A DNA stretch of 64,000 nt from Zoroaster sp. YZ-2022 (GCA_029582265.1 CM055834.1:3100001-3164000); one strand, 5' to 3'. Shown: positions 1-11,758, counted from the first letter of the stretch. Notes: generated from the letters alone by a model not told the origin. Numbers and translations: made by a program.

Positions 1-267
1 TCCATGTCCAAGATCTCTTGTGTTTTAATCTTGGCAAACACAGCTCGCACTGGAATCAACGACTTGCCGACACGCACATCTACATTGGTGATGCCCAGCG
101 TGTCCATAGCCATCCCATCAGCTGTTTGAACTCTACCCCCATCTTGTGACAGTTGTGGCCGCCTCCCCACAGGCATACGGTAATAAATGTCTGTGGAGAT
201 TAGGGTGTCCATCGTGCCGGTATCTACCAGAAAGGAAATTGGAGTAGGCTGCACTTCACCTTGAACA
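1..267 (-). pseudogene. retroelement aspartic protease fragment
   Basis: The minus-strand frame is open from about 267 to the window edge. It holds the active-site core FLVDTGTMDTLIS, the D-T-G triad of retropepsins, followed about 30 residues later by a VQTADGMAMDTLG segment typical of the flap/second-strand region in Gypsy proteases. It lies downstream of the gag zinc knuckle, as expected. The C-terminal part is beyond the window. It is classed as a pseudogene because the upstream gag frame is broken; the protease core itself shows no stop. Confidence 0.6.
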
Positions 268-390
268 TAAAGACCATTTTCTGGTGAAAGCCTTGGGAAA
301 TGGTAACCTCTCCTCACTTGACCGTGCCTCCATCTCAAGTTTCCGTTTATTCCTCAGTGCCTCCAGCCTCTGATCGCTTGGCAAGCTTGG

Positions 391-1314
391 TCACTTATAA
401 TTTTCCAAAGTCCTTTGTCCTTTTCTTGTTTTCTTTGGACAGTCCCTGGTGATGTGTCCCTTCTGTCCATATGAATAACAAGTAGTGTCCGGTGTTACCT
501 GCCTCGGACGAGGCCAGTAGATCCGGGTGTCATTCTTCTTCCCTGGTGGGGCCGCCCCCTGGGCCTTCCTCTCTTCCACTAACTTGGTGATACCGATGTA
601 TCTGATGAGCCACCTCCGAAACGATCCTATCCCGAACCTCATCTTCAAACCCAATCCTACATCTCCTGTTGTCCTGCTTCCGTCCGGTCCATTCTGCCTC
701 TATCTTCTCGGAATTCTCGAAATTCTCCATGGCCAGTGCCGCTTGGACGGCCTCATCCAAGTCTGATGGCTTAGCGCAGAAAACTCCCTCCCGGATTTAC
801 TGTCCGGCAATAGCATTGGCAAAATGGCAAGCTGCCAGTTCTCTTGTTTGACCTAACTCTTGTATTGTCTCTTTGTCTCCCTGCCTTTTGTTGTTCCGCA
901 ACTCCATTAGAAAATTCTCGGCCATCATGCCTGGTCTGAATTGTGCATTAAGGAGACGGATGAGCTCCTTGTAGTCATAATGTTGGCCAGCCTGGTTTGA
1001 AGGCTAGCTGCCTCGTTGTCACTCCAGCCGTTTGTAAGCTTACATTCCTCAAAGTGGCCTCTGTAATCAATCCAAGGTTGTTTATCATTGAATCTGTCCA
1101 GGACAATGTTGGGGCACCTCGTCCACTCTCCAAACCTTTTATGCCCGTCATCATCTCCACAGATTTTCACGTCATCCCTATTAAGTTGCCACGATGTATT
1201 CAGTGAGGCCTCCGTGGGGCCTCTCGATCCTACACCTCTTATCCCTGTTTGGTGTTCGATGATGGGTGATACCTCCATTAAGGGTGTGCCACATCGACTG
1301 TCTTGTGCAGACAA
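391..1314 (-). pseudogene. gag capsid/nucleocapsid remnant, frame-shifted
   Basis: The minus-strand frame 1314-925 contains a gag-like stretch (W-x-D-Y-R-x-H-F-E-E-C followed by N-G-W). The reading then changes frame through 760-530 (acidic helical segment with ENFENSEKIEAEW) and 654-391. The last holds a nucleocapsid zinc knuckle at about 436-480, in which the second cysteine of the CCHC pattern is a tyrosine (C-Y-S-Y-G-Q-K-G-H-I-T-R-D-C). The frame changes and the lost zinc ligand argue for a dead copy. Upstream frames at 1396-2062 look like further gag N-terminus or leader, but I do not recognise a domain there. Confidence 0.5.
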
Positions 1315-2130
1315 TCTTTTCCAAAGGTAGCTGCCTCTCTATCTGAAACAGGTTTGGTGGCCTCTCCTGCTTTCCAAACCTTGCATTCCATTCAATTACT
1401 CCACGTATCTTCCAATCTCTCCTAAGAGGCCAAGGTGTGTTGAGTGGGCCTCTGGTGGGCCGCTCATCCGTACATCACTCATTCCATTTGAGTTACCAAC
1501 AGGCGATGCTCTCAATAAGGGCATGCCACCTCCATTCCTCTGCAACTTCACTCCATTCCCTGTGGACTGCGCTTGTGGTATCCACCGCCTAGCCTCTGGC
1601 ACAATTCCCATGGTTGGTGTGCCCTGGGTTTGCCCTTGACTGGCCTCCTGATGAGTCTGTGCACAGGAGGCATTCCCCATTCCGGGGGCTCCAGACTCTG
1701 CAATGTTTCCTGGAGATCGCATATGGCACGCTCACTAAATGTGGGGCCCTGGTTATTTCCGCTCATAGTGTCCATACACTCTGGTTCCTCCATGATTCTG
1801 TTACCTCCTCCTGGGTTGGATACCTCAGCTGTAATCCTTGTAATATTATAGCAACGTGCGTATGGTTCGCTACCTGGTTAATCCTGTTCAGGTTCAAGAT
1901 TTGATCCGTTGAGGCTCTCCTCATGGTCCTAATCACTAAACGATTTTTCAGTGAAAGAAAAAGTGTAACCAGTGTCACGATCAAGCACAGGGCTTGCATA
2001 CTCATACTACATGTAAGAATGACAATTGGGGCCTCCTGTGCCCTATGGCACATCCCGCTCATAAAGAGTTGACTGTGCCTCCCAGTAAAAAGTTAAGTTT
2101 TTTCCAGAAGTGAAGCTGAATGTGTGTTAT

Positions 2131-2146
2131 CCCACTTCTGACACCA
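2131..2146 (-). other. primer binding site (tRNA-Leu type)
   Basis: On the minus strand the 16 nt immediately inside the LTR read TGGTGTCAGAAGTGGG. This matches TGG plus the complement of a metazoan tRNA-Leu 3' end (which ends in CCCACTTCTGACA). It lies 2 nt from the LTR end. It identifies the LTR at 2149-2880 as the 5' LTR and fixes the element's orientation. Confidence 0.75.
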
Positions 2147-2589
2147 TTTGTGGCGGAAGATATCTTCCTGACCAGGTCACCACAGAACGATCGTCCCCGG
2201 CGACACTCGCTGGTAAGCGGGCGTTCCCTAAATCAGCGTCCACGGAGCAAGTCCGTTAATAGGTGGAAGTATACCGCCTCACGCACAGAGCCTCTATGCG
2301 ATTCACTAACTTATGGGGGCGGGAAAGACACAACAAATTACACCGGAGACAAGTTACTGTTTTCAATCATTTATTAAGGACAGAACGCAACGTTTACTTA
2401 GAGCCTCCCCCTTTCCTTCACCTAATAATATAGGTACCCCAGTATTATCGAGCTGCTGATTGCACTGCCTCCTGCTGCCTCCCGCCGCCAAACATCGATG
2501 TACCGGGCCTCCTACAGTGTTCCCCAATCTCCCCTCGAGTGTCTACCCAATGTGCTTACCTCAAGTTGCATGTATGCGCACTAGCACTC

Positions 2590-2597
2590 TATTTATA
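2590..2597 (-). promoter_or_regulatory. TATA box of the LTR promoter
   Basis: TATAAATA on the minus strand, downstream of the U3 tandem repeats and about 220 nt upstream of the AATAAA at 2375-2370, as expected for an LTR promoter. It drives antisense to DAP3. Confidence 0.5.
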
Positions 2598-2609
2598 CTC
2601 GCCATGCGA

Positions 2610-2857
2610 GTATTAGATTCCCTAATATAGGAAAAGTATAGTGCAGATAATGACCAAAGATTCTCTAATAAAAGAACACAATGCAGATAATCACTAGAGA
2701 TTTCCCAATATACATGTAGGAAGAGTATAGTGCAGATAATGACCAAAGATTCCCTAATATAGGAAAAGCATAGTGCAAATAATGACCAGAGATTCCCTAA
2801 TAAAGGAAGAGCATCGTGCAGATAATGACCAAAGATTCCCTAATATAGGAAGAGCAG
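2610..2857 (-). repeat. U3 tandem repeat, about 43-bp unit, 5-6 copies
   Basis: Degenerate copies of a unit containing GATTCCCTAATATAGGA and GTGCAGATAATGACCA repeat through the LTR U3. One copy (2711-2718) carries a 6-bp insertion that turns TA into TACATGTA, while the neighbouring units lack it. Such U3 arrays often act as enhancers; here that is inference. Confidence 0.7.
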
Positions 2858-2905
2858 TTTTCAAATCTGATTCTGACACATTAAACTTATGTTCCTTTGA
2901 TGCAG

Positions 2906-2995
2906 ATTAATGGTGCTATAGTAACCAGTGTGGATCAGCATCTGTTCCGTCCTTCACCATCCGACTATAAACCTCTACACTTACTACAGAAAGAG
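2906..2995 (+). CDS. DAP3: DAP3 exon (30 codons)
   Basis: Preceded by TTTGATGCAG and followed by GTAAAT. It encodes INGAIVTSVDQHLF, the GAIV motif of DAP3, and ends in phase 0. The acceptor has only 25 bp of native intron before the LTR boundary. Confidence 0.85.
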
Positions 2996-4730
2996 GTAAA
3001 TACAAGCCAGCCCTGTTGTGATTACCAATGGCATTACAAATACTGACATACCATTTACACTAAATGGAGATCTATTTAAAGTGCATAATGTTTCTTTTCA
3101 CTCATTATCTTGATGTGCCCAGAATTGCTTGCATGAAATAACCGATTAATTAAGCCTTTTAACTTATATGTTAAGTCACTCTGTTAAACTTGGGAGAGGC
3201 AAATTATAGCAGTAAATCTGTAATGCAGGCTGTAAAACAATTACCGTCTCAAATATTGCTACAATTTCTTGCATCAGTTGTTATTCAAAAAGAAAGACTT
3301 ATATCTGTACAAAAATAATCATCTTTTTTCAACATCGTAAATGTCTGATTTCAAGCTCACTTAATTGAAACAAATGTGTATGAGCAACTGTAGCCACAAA
3401 GTGGAGTTTTGACATAGCTTGTGTGATTTATTTGTATTGTTTTGGGCTGAGCTCCATTGTTAAACATGTTATTCAATTGTTTGTTTAGTATGTGCTCATT
3501 GCTTTGCGTTACACTGTCATTGACTTGCTGTACAAACTGCCATTTTTTGGGTATGGATATTTTTGTAGTAGGCTACATGTAGCTCAGCATGCATTTCATA
3601 CAATTGAATGTATGAAATGGTCAATGTGATTAAACTGCAGCCAAAGTCTGCACATAGGATTTTGAGATATTTTTCACTGACCATATCTTTTTGATGGAAA
3701 AGTAAATTGTATGCATTATGTTTTATCCATCCATGATTAATGTTGCAGGGAATTGAGACAATGGACCCATTTATACCAGTATTTGTAGACAATTATAGTG
3801 CCAAAGAGTTTGAGAGTTGTATAGCATTGTATAAAGAGAAGAGATGGCTCCAGAATGAAGCAGGTATGTAACATTTAATTATAACATTCCACTACTGCAG
3901 TTAAATCAGGTTGAAAATCAAACAACTCACTGTAGTCTTACATTTTAATATTTGTTATTAATATGAAACAAGCCACATAAGATGCTAAACCTCCATTCAT
4001 GTGGGACTTGATTTTCTCTGTAAATATTACAATCCTAAAATGTTACAATGGTCTGGATTAATTTTGTCACAGCTTGGTGATGTGACCTTATTTTAAAATT
4101 TTTGAGAAAGAACCAGGTCTGACTTCATTGTGCAAATGTTGTTCTAACTTGAACATGTAATGTCTTGCATTGTAGCTGAAAGTTAGACAAGTGCATTGGT
4201 TTTAATGGGAATTTACAGCACTGTACAAATTACAATATAAAATTTCACTCTCAAACTTAGCATCCCAGTAATATTTTCTGTCCCAGAAGTTTCCATTGCT
4301 TTCTCATAAGACTTTGTTCATGGGACATTGTTATTATTGCCTGATACACATGTGTACGTATTATAATGATATTCTCATTTATTGATTACATTCATCCTAG
4401 AAACTCGACTGCATGAAACATGATTATAACAAGAATCAAAGTTTGTTGCATGGTCTTTACTAAAGGATAAAGACTAAGATCATGACCCCAGAGGTCTTTG
4501 TCTATTTCAGTGGAATAGAGATTGCAATTTAAAAATTGTTTAACACTTGGTCTACAGAATAAAGGCCTCTGGTGGCATGGTCCATTATCACAAATGGGAG
4601 TGAAATAATGTACTTGTGCATGTTCAATTTTATTTTTGTGACAGCATTCAATGAAGATGGAAAGTCACAGCTTAGTTTCCTGACAGAGAAGAATCCTGCA
4701 GCAGTCCAGAGAATATGTGGCCCACTTTAA
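2906..4730 (+). CDS. DAP3: DAP3 / mitochondrial ribosomal protein mS29, last three coding exons
   Basis: Exons 2906-2995, 3749-3863 and 4645-4730 join in phase to 97 codons plus TAA. All three have AG acceptors, and the first two have GTAAAT and GTATGT donors. The protein reads NGAIVTSVDQ at the start, then MDPFIPVFVDNYSAKEFESC with KRWLQNEA. It ends FLTEKNPAAVQRICGPL. This matches the conserved C-terminus of DAP3 (GAIVSAL..., ALDPFIPI...KEFESC, ...LSNANPSLLERHCAYL in human). DAP3 is the GTP-binding mS29 subunit of the mitochondrial small ribosomal subunit, also linked to apoptosis. The P-loop and earlier exons are upstream of the window. An LTR element sits 25 bp before the first exon here. 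FOCAD converges from the other strand. Confidence 0.88.
3749..3863 (+). CDS. DAP3: DAP3 exon (38 codons, ends phase 1)
   Basis: Acceptor AATGTTGCAG, donor GTATGTA. It encodes GIETMDPFIPVFVDN and KEFESCIALYKEKRWL, the best conserved segment of the mS29 C-terminus. Confidence 0.88.
4645..4730 (+). CDS. DAP3: DAP3 terminal coding exon
   Basis: Acceptor TTTTGTGACAG. It encodes AFNEDGKSQLSFLTEKNPAA and ends RICGPL with a TAA stop at 4728-4730. The 3' UTR follows; no single polyadenylation site is clear, with AATAAA-like signals only further downstream (around 6318 and 6437). Confidence 0.85.
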
Positions 4731-6099
4731 CTGGTATACATGATGTATACAATCTGTCTTCAATCAATTTTGTGTTTAACCCATTGCAGCTGTCGTATCT
4801 TTATAAAGTTCTTCTTTGTTATGGTAATTCAACTGCATTGGCCATATTCCCCAAACTCTGACATGCCTTGAGTCTTGCTTCAATATCGGGTTTGCATCTC
4901 ACACTAGTGTATAGGTACAGCACAACATTGAAATATTGAGTACAGATATTTAGCTCAAGACTTGGCTCTTAGTACATGCATTCAAGTTCTCTCTGCTACA
5001 GACTGTTGATAGTGAAAGAAAACCGGCTTTCCCCTTACTTGATTAGATTTTGTCCACACAAGTGGATACTAAAACCATTATACACAGTTAGTTATAATGG
5101 CTGGCAAACTGCATCTGAAAGAATCCTCACATATATTAAATAACCCACCTGTGAGAGTTTTAGCTTAATATGTTATGTCATTATCAAGAAAATTATGAAA
5201 AATAACTAACTTGTTTTAAAAGTTTTACTAAAATTATTGCACCTCGGACAAAAAGATTTGAAGAGATGTTATATACCATCATCAAGTAAGTTTCATATAA
5301 AACTGATCATTTATGTTTGTCAAGATGACCAATAGTGTATGGGGGATTTAAACTAGTAAGCTTGCCCAAAATATAGACAAATTTTCAGGTATAGTGTAAC
5401 CCTATTGGTTGTTTGACAAACAATTTCTGTCCAAGTGTAGCATAGACAAATGTACAATAGCCATTTCTTTAGAATTGGTATTTTAATTATTATAATGGCT
5501 ATTTGATTTGAGCAAAATACCCCCATGCTAATCGATCAATATCCATCTCAGATATTATCATGAGAGTGTACCCACGACGTTTGTTTGTTAATCAAATCCT
5601 CAGTAACACCATTTCCTCAAGGACGTTACTCCCTTGTAAAGCTTATTGCATAAGAATATATATATATTCCAAGAGCCACAATGTCAAAGCACACAAACTC
5701 TCGATGTGATTGGGAAGCTATACAGCAGGGGGCCCAATTTTATAGCGCTGCTTACCAGTAAGCAAATTTTCGTGCCAACTAGAATAGAAAAATTTGCTTA
5801 AGCATAAGCGCATTTCACAGATTAGCAAAAAAATTCAGAGCAGCGTGTGCATGTTCACCGTGGATTTGTACTGTTGCGTCACTCATTTGCTAGCAATAAC
5901 CAACAAGTTTGTGTGCCTTTCTCTATACTTAACAGTTAGCGGCGCTATGAAATAAAAAACATACAGTATGGTGCACTGAATTTTGGAAAAGTTGGATTAT
6001 GTATTCTCCTAAACAGTGCTGAGTCATCGTTTTTTTTTGGACATACACGATCCACAGAGTGTCATTAGCATCATATACCCATTATAGTCTTGGTATTAA

Positions 6100-6268
6100 A
6101 GGAGCAATATCGTCATGATCAACATGGTATGGAATCAGTTCTAGATTAACTCAAGTCATATTACCATTGCTGCTGCATAAATGAGCTGATAATTGTCAGT
6201 CACTGTGTGTTCATCTTAAACTAGGACACCGATGCTCTGTCTGCTCTGATCATGACGATATTGTCTCT
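6100..6268. mobile_element. TTAA-flanked MITE, family K1 (AGGGRCAATATCG termini)
   Basis: TTAA at 6096-6099 and 6269-6272 flank inverted ends AGGAGCAATATCGTCATGAT and ATCATGACGATATTGTCTCT. The same family recurs at 7461, 10086, 33484, 35247, 46631 and 58196. TTAA duplication with purine-rich AGGG ends fits the Kolobok/T2 group better than canonical piggyBac; no transposase is encoded. Confidence 0.75.
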
Positions 6269-6577
6269 TTAAACACATTAAATAATTCTTAAGTACAAAA
6301 TAATTTATTCACTTATGCAATAAATTAAACATTGCATTACATAGTTTTTTTATACAAATAAGCTGTCACAATAAGTACTTTTCTTTTCAAATATTGACTT
6401 CCTGCAAATCGTGTTTACATATTTTAATGTAATTAAAATAAAGAGTACAGTGATAATACCTGTAAATCAAGTGTGTGTTGTTAATGTTCCATGATAACCT
6501 TTTTAATAATGCCATCAAGGATTGCTTTACCACTCCAATCAATCATTCAGCAATAAATAGTCTATATTTATTATTAA

Positions 6578-6649
6578 CCCCAACTCCCTAGGCATTGTAC
6601 TAAAACAATAAAAATCCTCCAACTGGCTTTGTTGTCTAGGGAGTTAGGG
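6578..6649. mobile_element. 72-bp TTAA-flanked foldback MITE
   Basis: Inverted ends CCCCAACTCCCTAG and CTAGGGAGTTAGGG are flanked by TTAA on both sides (6574-6577, 6650-6653). The CCC ends and TTAA target resemble piggyBac-type MITEs. It is one of the smallest elements in the window. Confidence 0.65.
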
Positions 6650-7460
6650 TTAATGGATCCACAGTGTACATCCCCTTTTATCGCCATGCATGTAAATTTA
6701 AGAATCTGTTGTTGTTTTTTTGCGAATCAGCACCTGTGAACACATCTTATTTTAATTGTTTGTTTCATTTCATTAATTCCATTAATTCCAAACACCAGCC
6801 TATAACAGGATGAGAATAATTGATCAAATCAAAGCCACATGTTATCACAATCTATACACCTAGGTGCTAGTTACAGATGTTATGTGACAGCTACTGTCTG
6901 GCATAAACTTTTAACATACTTTTTTAAGCAATGCACACAGAAGAAATGACATCAATGGGATATTATTTAGTTATTGTGGCCCTCCACACACCCTTGATAA
7001 CTGTTTTTGAGTAAGGGCCAATCTGGATTCTTTACGTTGTTGCAACAAAATCAAAAACGAGCAAGCTGTATACAAATGACCCTCCTAATACTTAATCAGT
7101 CACACTTCATGGGCCTGAGAACTGACATCACACTCTGAGGCTCGTGAATTACACCAGAAGCGTGACGTCAGATCTTCAGCACAACGTATCCAATGAAATC
7201 CCTTGAATGGTGCGCCAGGAGTCTGTCTTTATTCTTGAGGATACAGACAGGGGGACCAGTCTGCACATGAGATTGCATCATATAAAGAATACATTCTGTA
7301 TATTACAAAACCTCTGCTAAGTAACATGTAGTATTCAGAACTATATTATGTGAAGCAGAAGTCACATTGTACCATTCAACTTGAAGGTGTTCCTATCTAG
7401 AATAAAATGAACAATAAGGGAAAAACATTACTGTTTTCCTTTCTAAAAGGATCAAATTAA

Positions 7461-7674
7461 AGGGACAGTATCGTCATGATCAGATCAGACTTTCAACATG
7501 GCATGGAATTGGTCCTAGTTTATTTAAGATGAACATATTATAATAGTGACATAAAATTACTGGCTCATTTATGCAGCAGCAACGGTATCATGTGGGTATT
7601 ATTTTCAGACACTGGATTAATCTAATACTAGCACTCCGATTCCATGCCCTGTTCATCGTGATAACATTATCTCT
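7461..7674. mobile_element. TTAA-flanked MITE, family K1
   Basis: Starts AGGGACAGTATCGTCATGAT after TTAA (7457-7460) and ends with GATAACATTATCTCT before TTAA (7675-7678). The interior (CATGGCATGGAATTGG, GCAGCAACGGTA) matches the other family copies. Confidence 0.75.
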
Positions 7675-8856
7675 TTAATGAAAATAAAACCATTCGTAAA
7701 TAAAATTGCTGTAAAAAATAGCAAAAAACAAGAGCGATACATCTTTAAGTAGACATGATTGCATGAAGACAGACCTAAAGCAAGACTACCTACACTTTAT
7801 GAATAAAACTTGTTTAGTGATGATGTCAAAAGAGACTGATGACATCCATATTGCATTATCTGATCTGCCATTTAGAACCAAGTTTCTAACTTCTGATCCT
7901 TCTATAAATGCACCCTCAACAAACAAATTTTCAAACATTAACTTAACTTGTTAACTTTACTCCAATTTCGTCTGAATTGTTTGGGCAAGCAACTAATTAA
8001 ACACAAATAACATGACAATGTATTTTTCTTTTAATTCCAAGCTTTTACAATAAGAACTTTAAGAAGCATTACTAAGAACCAGAAGGATTGCTACATACTA
8101 GTAGACTTGTATGATTTGCTTATAAACCACAAGTAGAGACTATATTCACCACGATGCAAGAATTACTTAATAAACAGAAAGCACAACTATTTGAGTTATA
8201 CACTGGAATATTTCCACAGATTTCAAAAAATAGTCTTAGAGCTTCAACAAATGATTATATCAATTCAAATTTGTAAATTTTTACTTCCATTTTCAGGATA
8301 AAAACTATTTACAGTCCTCTGGAATTAGACAAAACATGACACTAAGTTATCCCACAACCCTGAGTGGAACACGGACAAATACAGTGCTTCTGCATCCCAT
8401 ATGCCAAAAGGCTGAAGGCGGGATGATGAATTTATCCTTCAGCATGATGATTATGATATTCAATCATTAAAAGCAAATTATGATTATAACAAACTGTATA
8501 AAATTCATTTTTTTTCATGAACCTCATCTGCAGAATGAATTGCAAAACATTTGCGGGTGACAGGTATGACAGACGTTTTACTCATGCTTTGGTATGCCAT
8601 TTTGTTGAAAGACAAAGATTGCACATTTTGTTTTACTTGCACACAACACAGTCTAGTATGTCCAATCACGATTATGCATGCATGTGCAAATATGCACAAA
8701 GTTTAAAGAGCTATGTGCTTTTGAAACTTACATTTTACTTCAAACGTTCTCAGAAACATGCGCGTTATTCTAATACGTAGATTTTACTAGGGAATTTACT
8801 TGGGGTATACAGGTTTACATCTAACGGCTGTCAACCAATCAGAATCAAGGAATCAG

Positions 8857-8930
8857 TCATGGGTTGTGTACTCTGGTCCAACAGGCTGACTTTTTGAAGG
8901 CTGGAGTGTGGCGTAGATTCAAGACAGTTG
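8857..8930 (-). CDS. FOCAD: FOCAD terminal coding exon
   Basis: Acceptor GATCTCTCCTAG. In phase with the previous exon it reads [20 protein letters not shown], then VHNP and TGA (8859-8857). F-K-K-x3-W-T-R near the end matches the family C-terminus as I recall it. Confidence 0.8.
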
Positions 8931-11718
8931 CTAGGAGAGATCACACAACAAATTAATATATCATTTAGGACTCAAATGATACATTCATATTGGATAAACA
9001 AATGATCCCATCTTTAGCATGTTGTGGATCCAGACAGAGGTGTGGCCCCTTTGCTTTAATTCAAGTGCCATGGTCGAGCAGTAGTGCATTGGATTTGTGT
9101 TCTGATGGCTGAGTCATCAGAATGTGGGTTCAAATCCCAGCCGTGACCGGGGTGCTTGTGTCCTTGAGCAAGACGCTTTACCATAATTGCTTCTCTCCAC
9201 CCAGGGGTAAATGGGTACCTGTGAGGGCAGAGTTGGTTGTTGTGTTTGATTAGCCCTATATGCGCTGTAATGGCAGCAATTGAGCTGTATACTCCCCAGG
9301 GAGCTGAGATGGTTTCAGGAATGATTTATGAGCCTGATGAGCAGGGGTAATAATATACTACTCAAAACAATTTAGGGAACACCGGATTTTTAACATCAAA
9401 TAGGTTTGAAATGTTCCATGAACTGGGATTTTCATTTGCAACCCCCTCTCTCTTTCAGTAGTCATGTCATGAAATGTGTAATCACTACATGCATCCTTTA
9501 TCATCTGTTTCATTGTGCAGTTGTTTCTCATCAATTCTGTGAAACATTGTGTTTATCTGAAATAAATGATCTTGCTTTAACTGAGATTATTCCGGAGTTC
9601 CCTAAATTGTTTTGAGTAGTATATAATGCGCCTTGAGCACCAGTTTGGTGGATACGCGCGCTATGTAAGTCCACATTATTGTTTTTGTTATTGTTATTGT
9701 TATACAAATATTGAAAAACTTTTGAAAAAGTACACATTTTCTCGTTAATCTGAAGCTTTTACAGGTTGCTTAACCAGTTCGCTTCGGAGTCCGTGTATAC
9801 ACGCAATTTTTTTTTGGACAGTGGATTGGAGAGCGTCTAAACACACATTCCGATTTTTGTGTGTGTCACTGGGAGACTTGTCGTGGCGGCTGACTTGCAT
9901 ACACGCAATCGTTTCTCGGAGTCCATGGGGTCACGGTTCGGTGGCCCCGGACAAAATGCACTGCAAATACTGAACGAGTTCACTCTTTTCGTTGAGTTTT
10001 GCCTAATTTTTTCAGATTTTTCACTGAAAATAAACCCGCACGGGGGACCGGGAAAAAAAATATATTATCGACGTCAACTGGTTAAGGGACAATATCGTCA
10101 CAATCAACATGGCATGGAACCGGGGTGCTATAGTGGCTCAGTGACTGAAAATTATACCCCACATAACATGGTCATATTACCATTACTGCTGCATAAATGA
10201 GCCAGTAATTTTCAGTCACTGTGTTCATCTTAAACTTGGTCACCGATTCCATGACCTGTTAAAGGTCTGCTCTGATTGTGATGATACTGTAATGAAATGG
10301 TAGCCTTGGTGCTTGTGTGTTGGGCGTGCCATAGTAGCAGTGCATGCGCCGTAGGTCGGGCATGTGTTGCGTGCGTGGTGGGTGCCGCGTGCGTGCGCAG
10401 CGTCAGTCAGTTGGCCAAAGCGACAGACAGAGGAAGCACGGACTTGCCAGGAGCGCTACAAAACGTAAGTTCCGTGGGACGTGATCTTTGCAGTTCGTTG
10501 TCAGGGACAGCGCGGTAGTTTAGCGGGGCGACTACTAGTTGGTGTGCTTTCAGGGAACAGCACGGATAGCTTAGCTGGGCGGCTATCGGGATTTTGTTGT
10601 TGTTGACGGCGTGACTTTGTCGAGTAATTCTGTAGCATTCAGCACTTAGCTCCGTTAAGTTATAGTTTCCCTCTCCCTTAAGTAATTCATATTCCCCTTA
10701 AGTAATTCTCACTCACCTCAAGTAATTCATATTCCCCTTAAGTAATTCTCACTCACCTCAAGTAATTCATATTCTCCGTAATTCATATTCTCCTTAATTA
10801 ATTCTCACTCACCTCAAGTAATTCATATTTCCCTTAAGTAATTCTCACTCACCTCAAGTAATTCATATTCTCCTTAAGTAATTCTCACTCACCTCAAGTA
10901 ATTCATATTCTCCTTAATTAATTCCCATTCTCATTAAGTAATTACACTTCGCCTTCAGTAACTTAATATGCCTTAAGGGTCCAATCATTGCCTTCAGGGA
11001 CAAATTTCTGCCTTAAGGGAGCTCCTTATTTATTGAATAAATAGTTTGAATTTGAGTTTTGCCTCCGTGTTACTTTTTGTCTGTCTCGTCTGTCTAAGTT
11101 TAAGTGGTGTCACGTGCGGCGATAAACGGTCTCCATAGGACCTGCCTTCAAGTACATGTACCGGCTGGACTGCCGCTCACCCGGAACGGTACGGGTTTCG
11201 CCACAATACTGTAACAATATTTTGATTAACGAGAGTAAGCATACATGGAAAGGCAGTTTTACCAACATTCCCTTTAATTCAGAAAAAAATTCTACAAAGA
11301 TTCTATGGCATTGTGATATATTTACAATCACATAAAAGCAAACAATGCTCAACATCAAACTAATCCTTACCTTTCAAATGAGTCTTAGTCTTAGCTGAGA
11401 GTACATCACCTTGTATCTCATGCATACCCAACAACCAATCTATCACCTGCAGCAATGATACAATCAAATTAATTATACATCAGTATTCTATTCAATTCAA
11501 TTCAATATTACATTTATTTCCATATACAATACAGAGTATAAGAATAAAAACAGAGAAAACAAGATAATAAACAGAAGCTTGTCAATGTCGGCTTTAAACA
11601 AATAATAGTTAATTAAAGAAATACATATATATACACATATATATACACATATACATATATATACACATATATATACACACACACATACACACATATATAT
11701 ATATATATATATATACAC

Positions 11719-11758
<40 letters not shown>

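Larger units (their letters stand above)
1..2880 (-). mobile_element. LTR retrotransposon, 5' part (LTR, PBS, gag, start of protease), cut by the window edge
   Basis: Read on the minus strand the order is LTR (2880-2149), primer binding site (2146-2131), a degenerate gag region with a zinc knuckle, and a retroviral-type aspartic protease that runs off the left edge. This order and the tRNA-Leu-type primer site fit a Ty3/Gypsy-like element. RT and integrase, if present, lie outside the window. Gag is spread over several frames, so the copy looks inactive. It is inserted in a DAP3 intron in antisense orientation. Placement in Ty3/Gypsy is inference from the layout. Confidence 0.75.
2149..2880 (-). 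repeat. 5' long terminal repeat, about 732 bp
   Basis: The unit begins TGTGGCGGAAG on the + strand and ends TTCTGACACA, so the ends form a short TGTG/CACA inverted repeat with TG...CA termini. The primer site abuts one end. Inside, in minus-strand order, are a U3 with tandem repeats (2857-2610), a TATA box (2597-2590) and an AATAAA signal (2375-2370). The second LTR is outside the window, so the far boundary at 2880 rests on the terminal motif alone. Confidence 0.65.
4731..8856. other. intergenic space between convergent DAP3 and FOCAD
   Basis: It holds both 3' UTRs, whose ends I cannot place, and three TTAA-flanked MITEs (6100-6268, 6578-6649, 7461-7674). Near 5726-5830 there is a repeat-like stretch beginning CAGGGGGCCCAATTTTATAG. 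No convincing exon or RNA gene is visible. Confidence 0.5.

Noticed and set aside
5726..5960. hAT MITE beginning CAGGGGGCCCAATTTTATAG
   Set aside because: ATAGCGC is echoed near 5938-5952, but the right terminus and a target duplication are not found.
7130..7290. Minus-strand frame ending near 7180 as the last FOCAD exon
   Set aside because: The exon 8930-8857 has a much better acceptor, fits the phase and gives the family-like FKKSACWTR ending.
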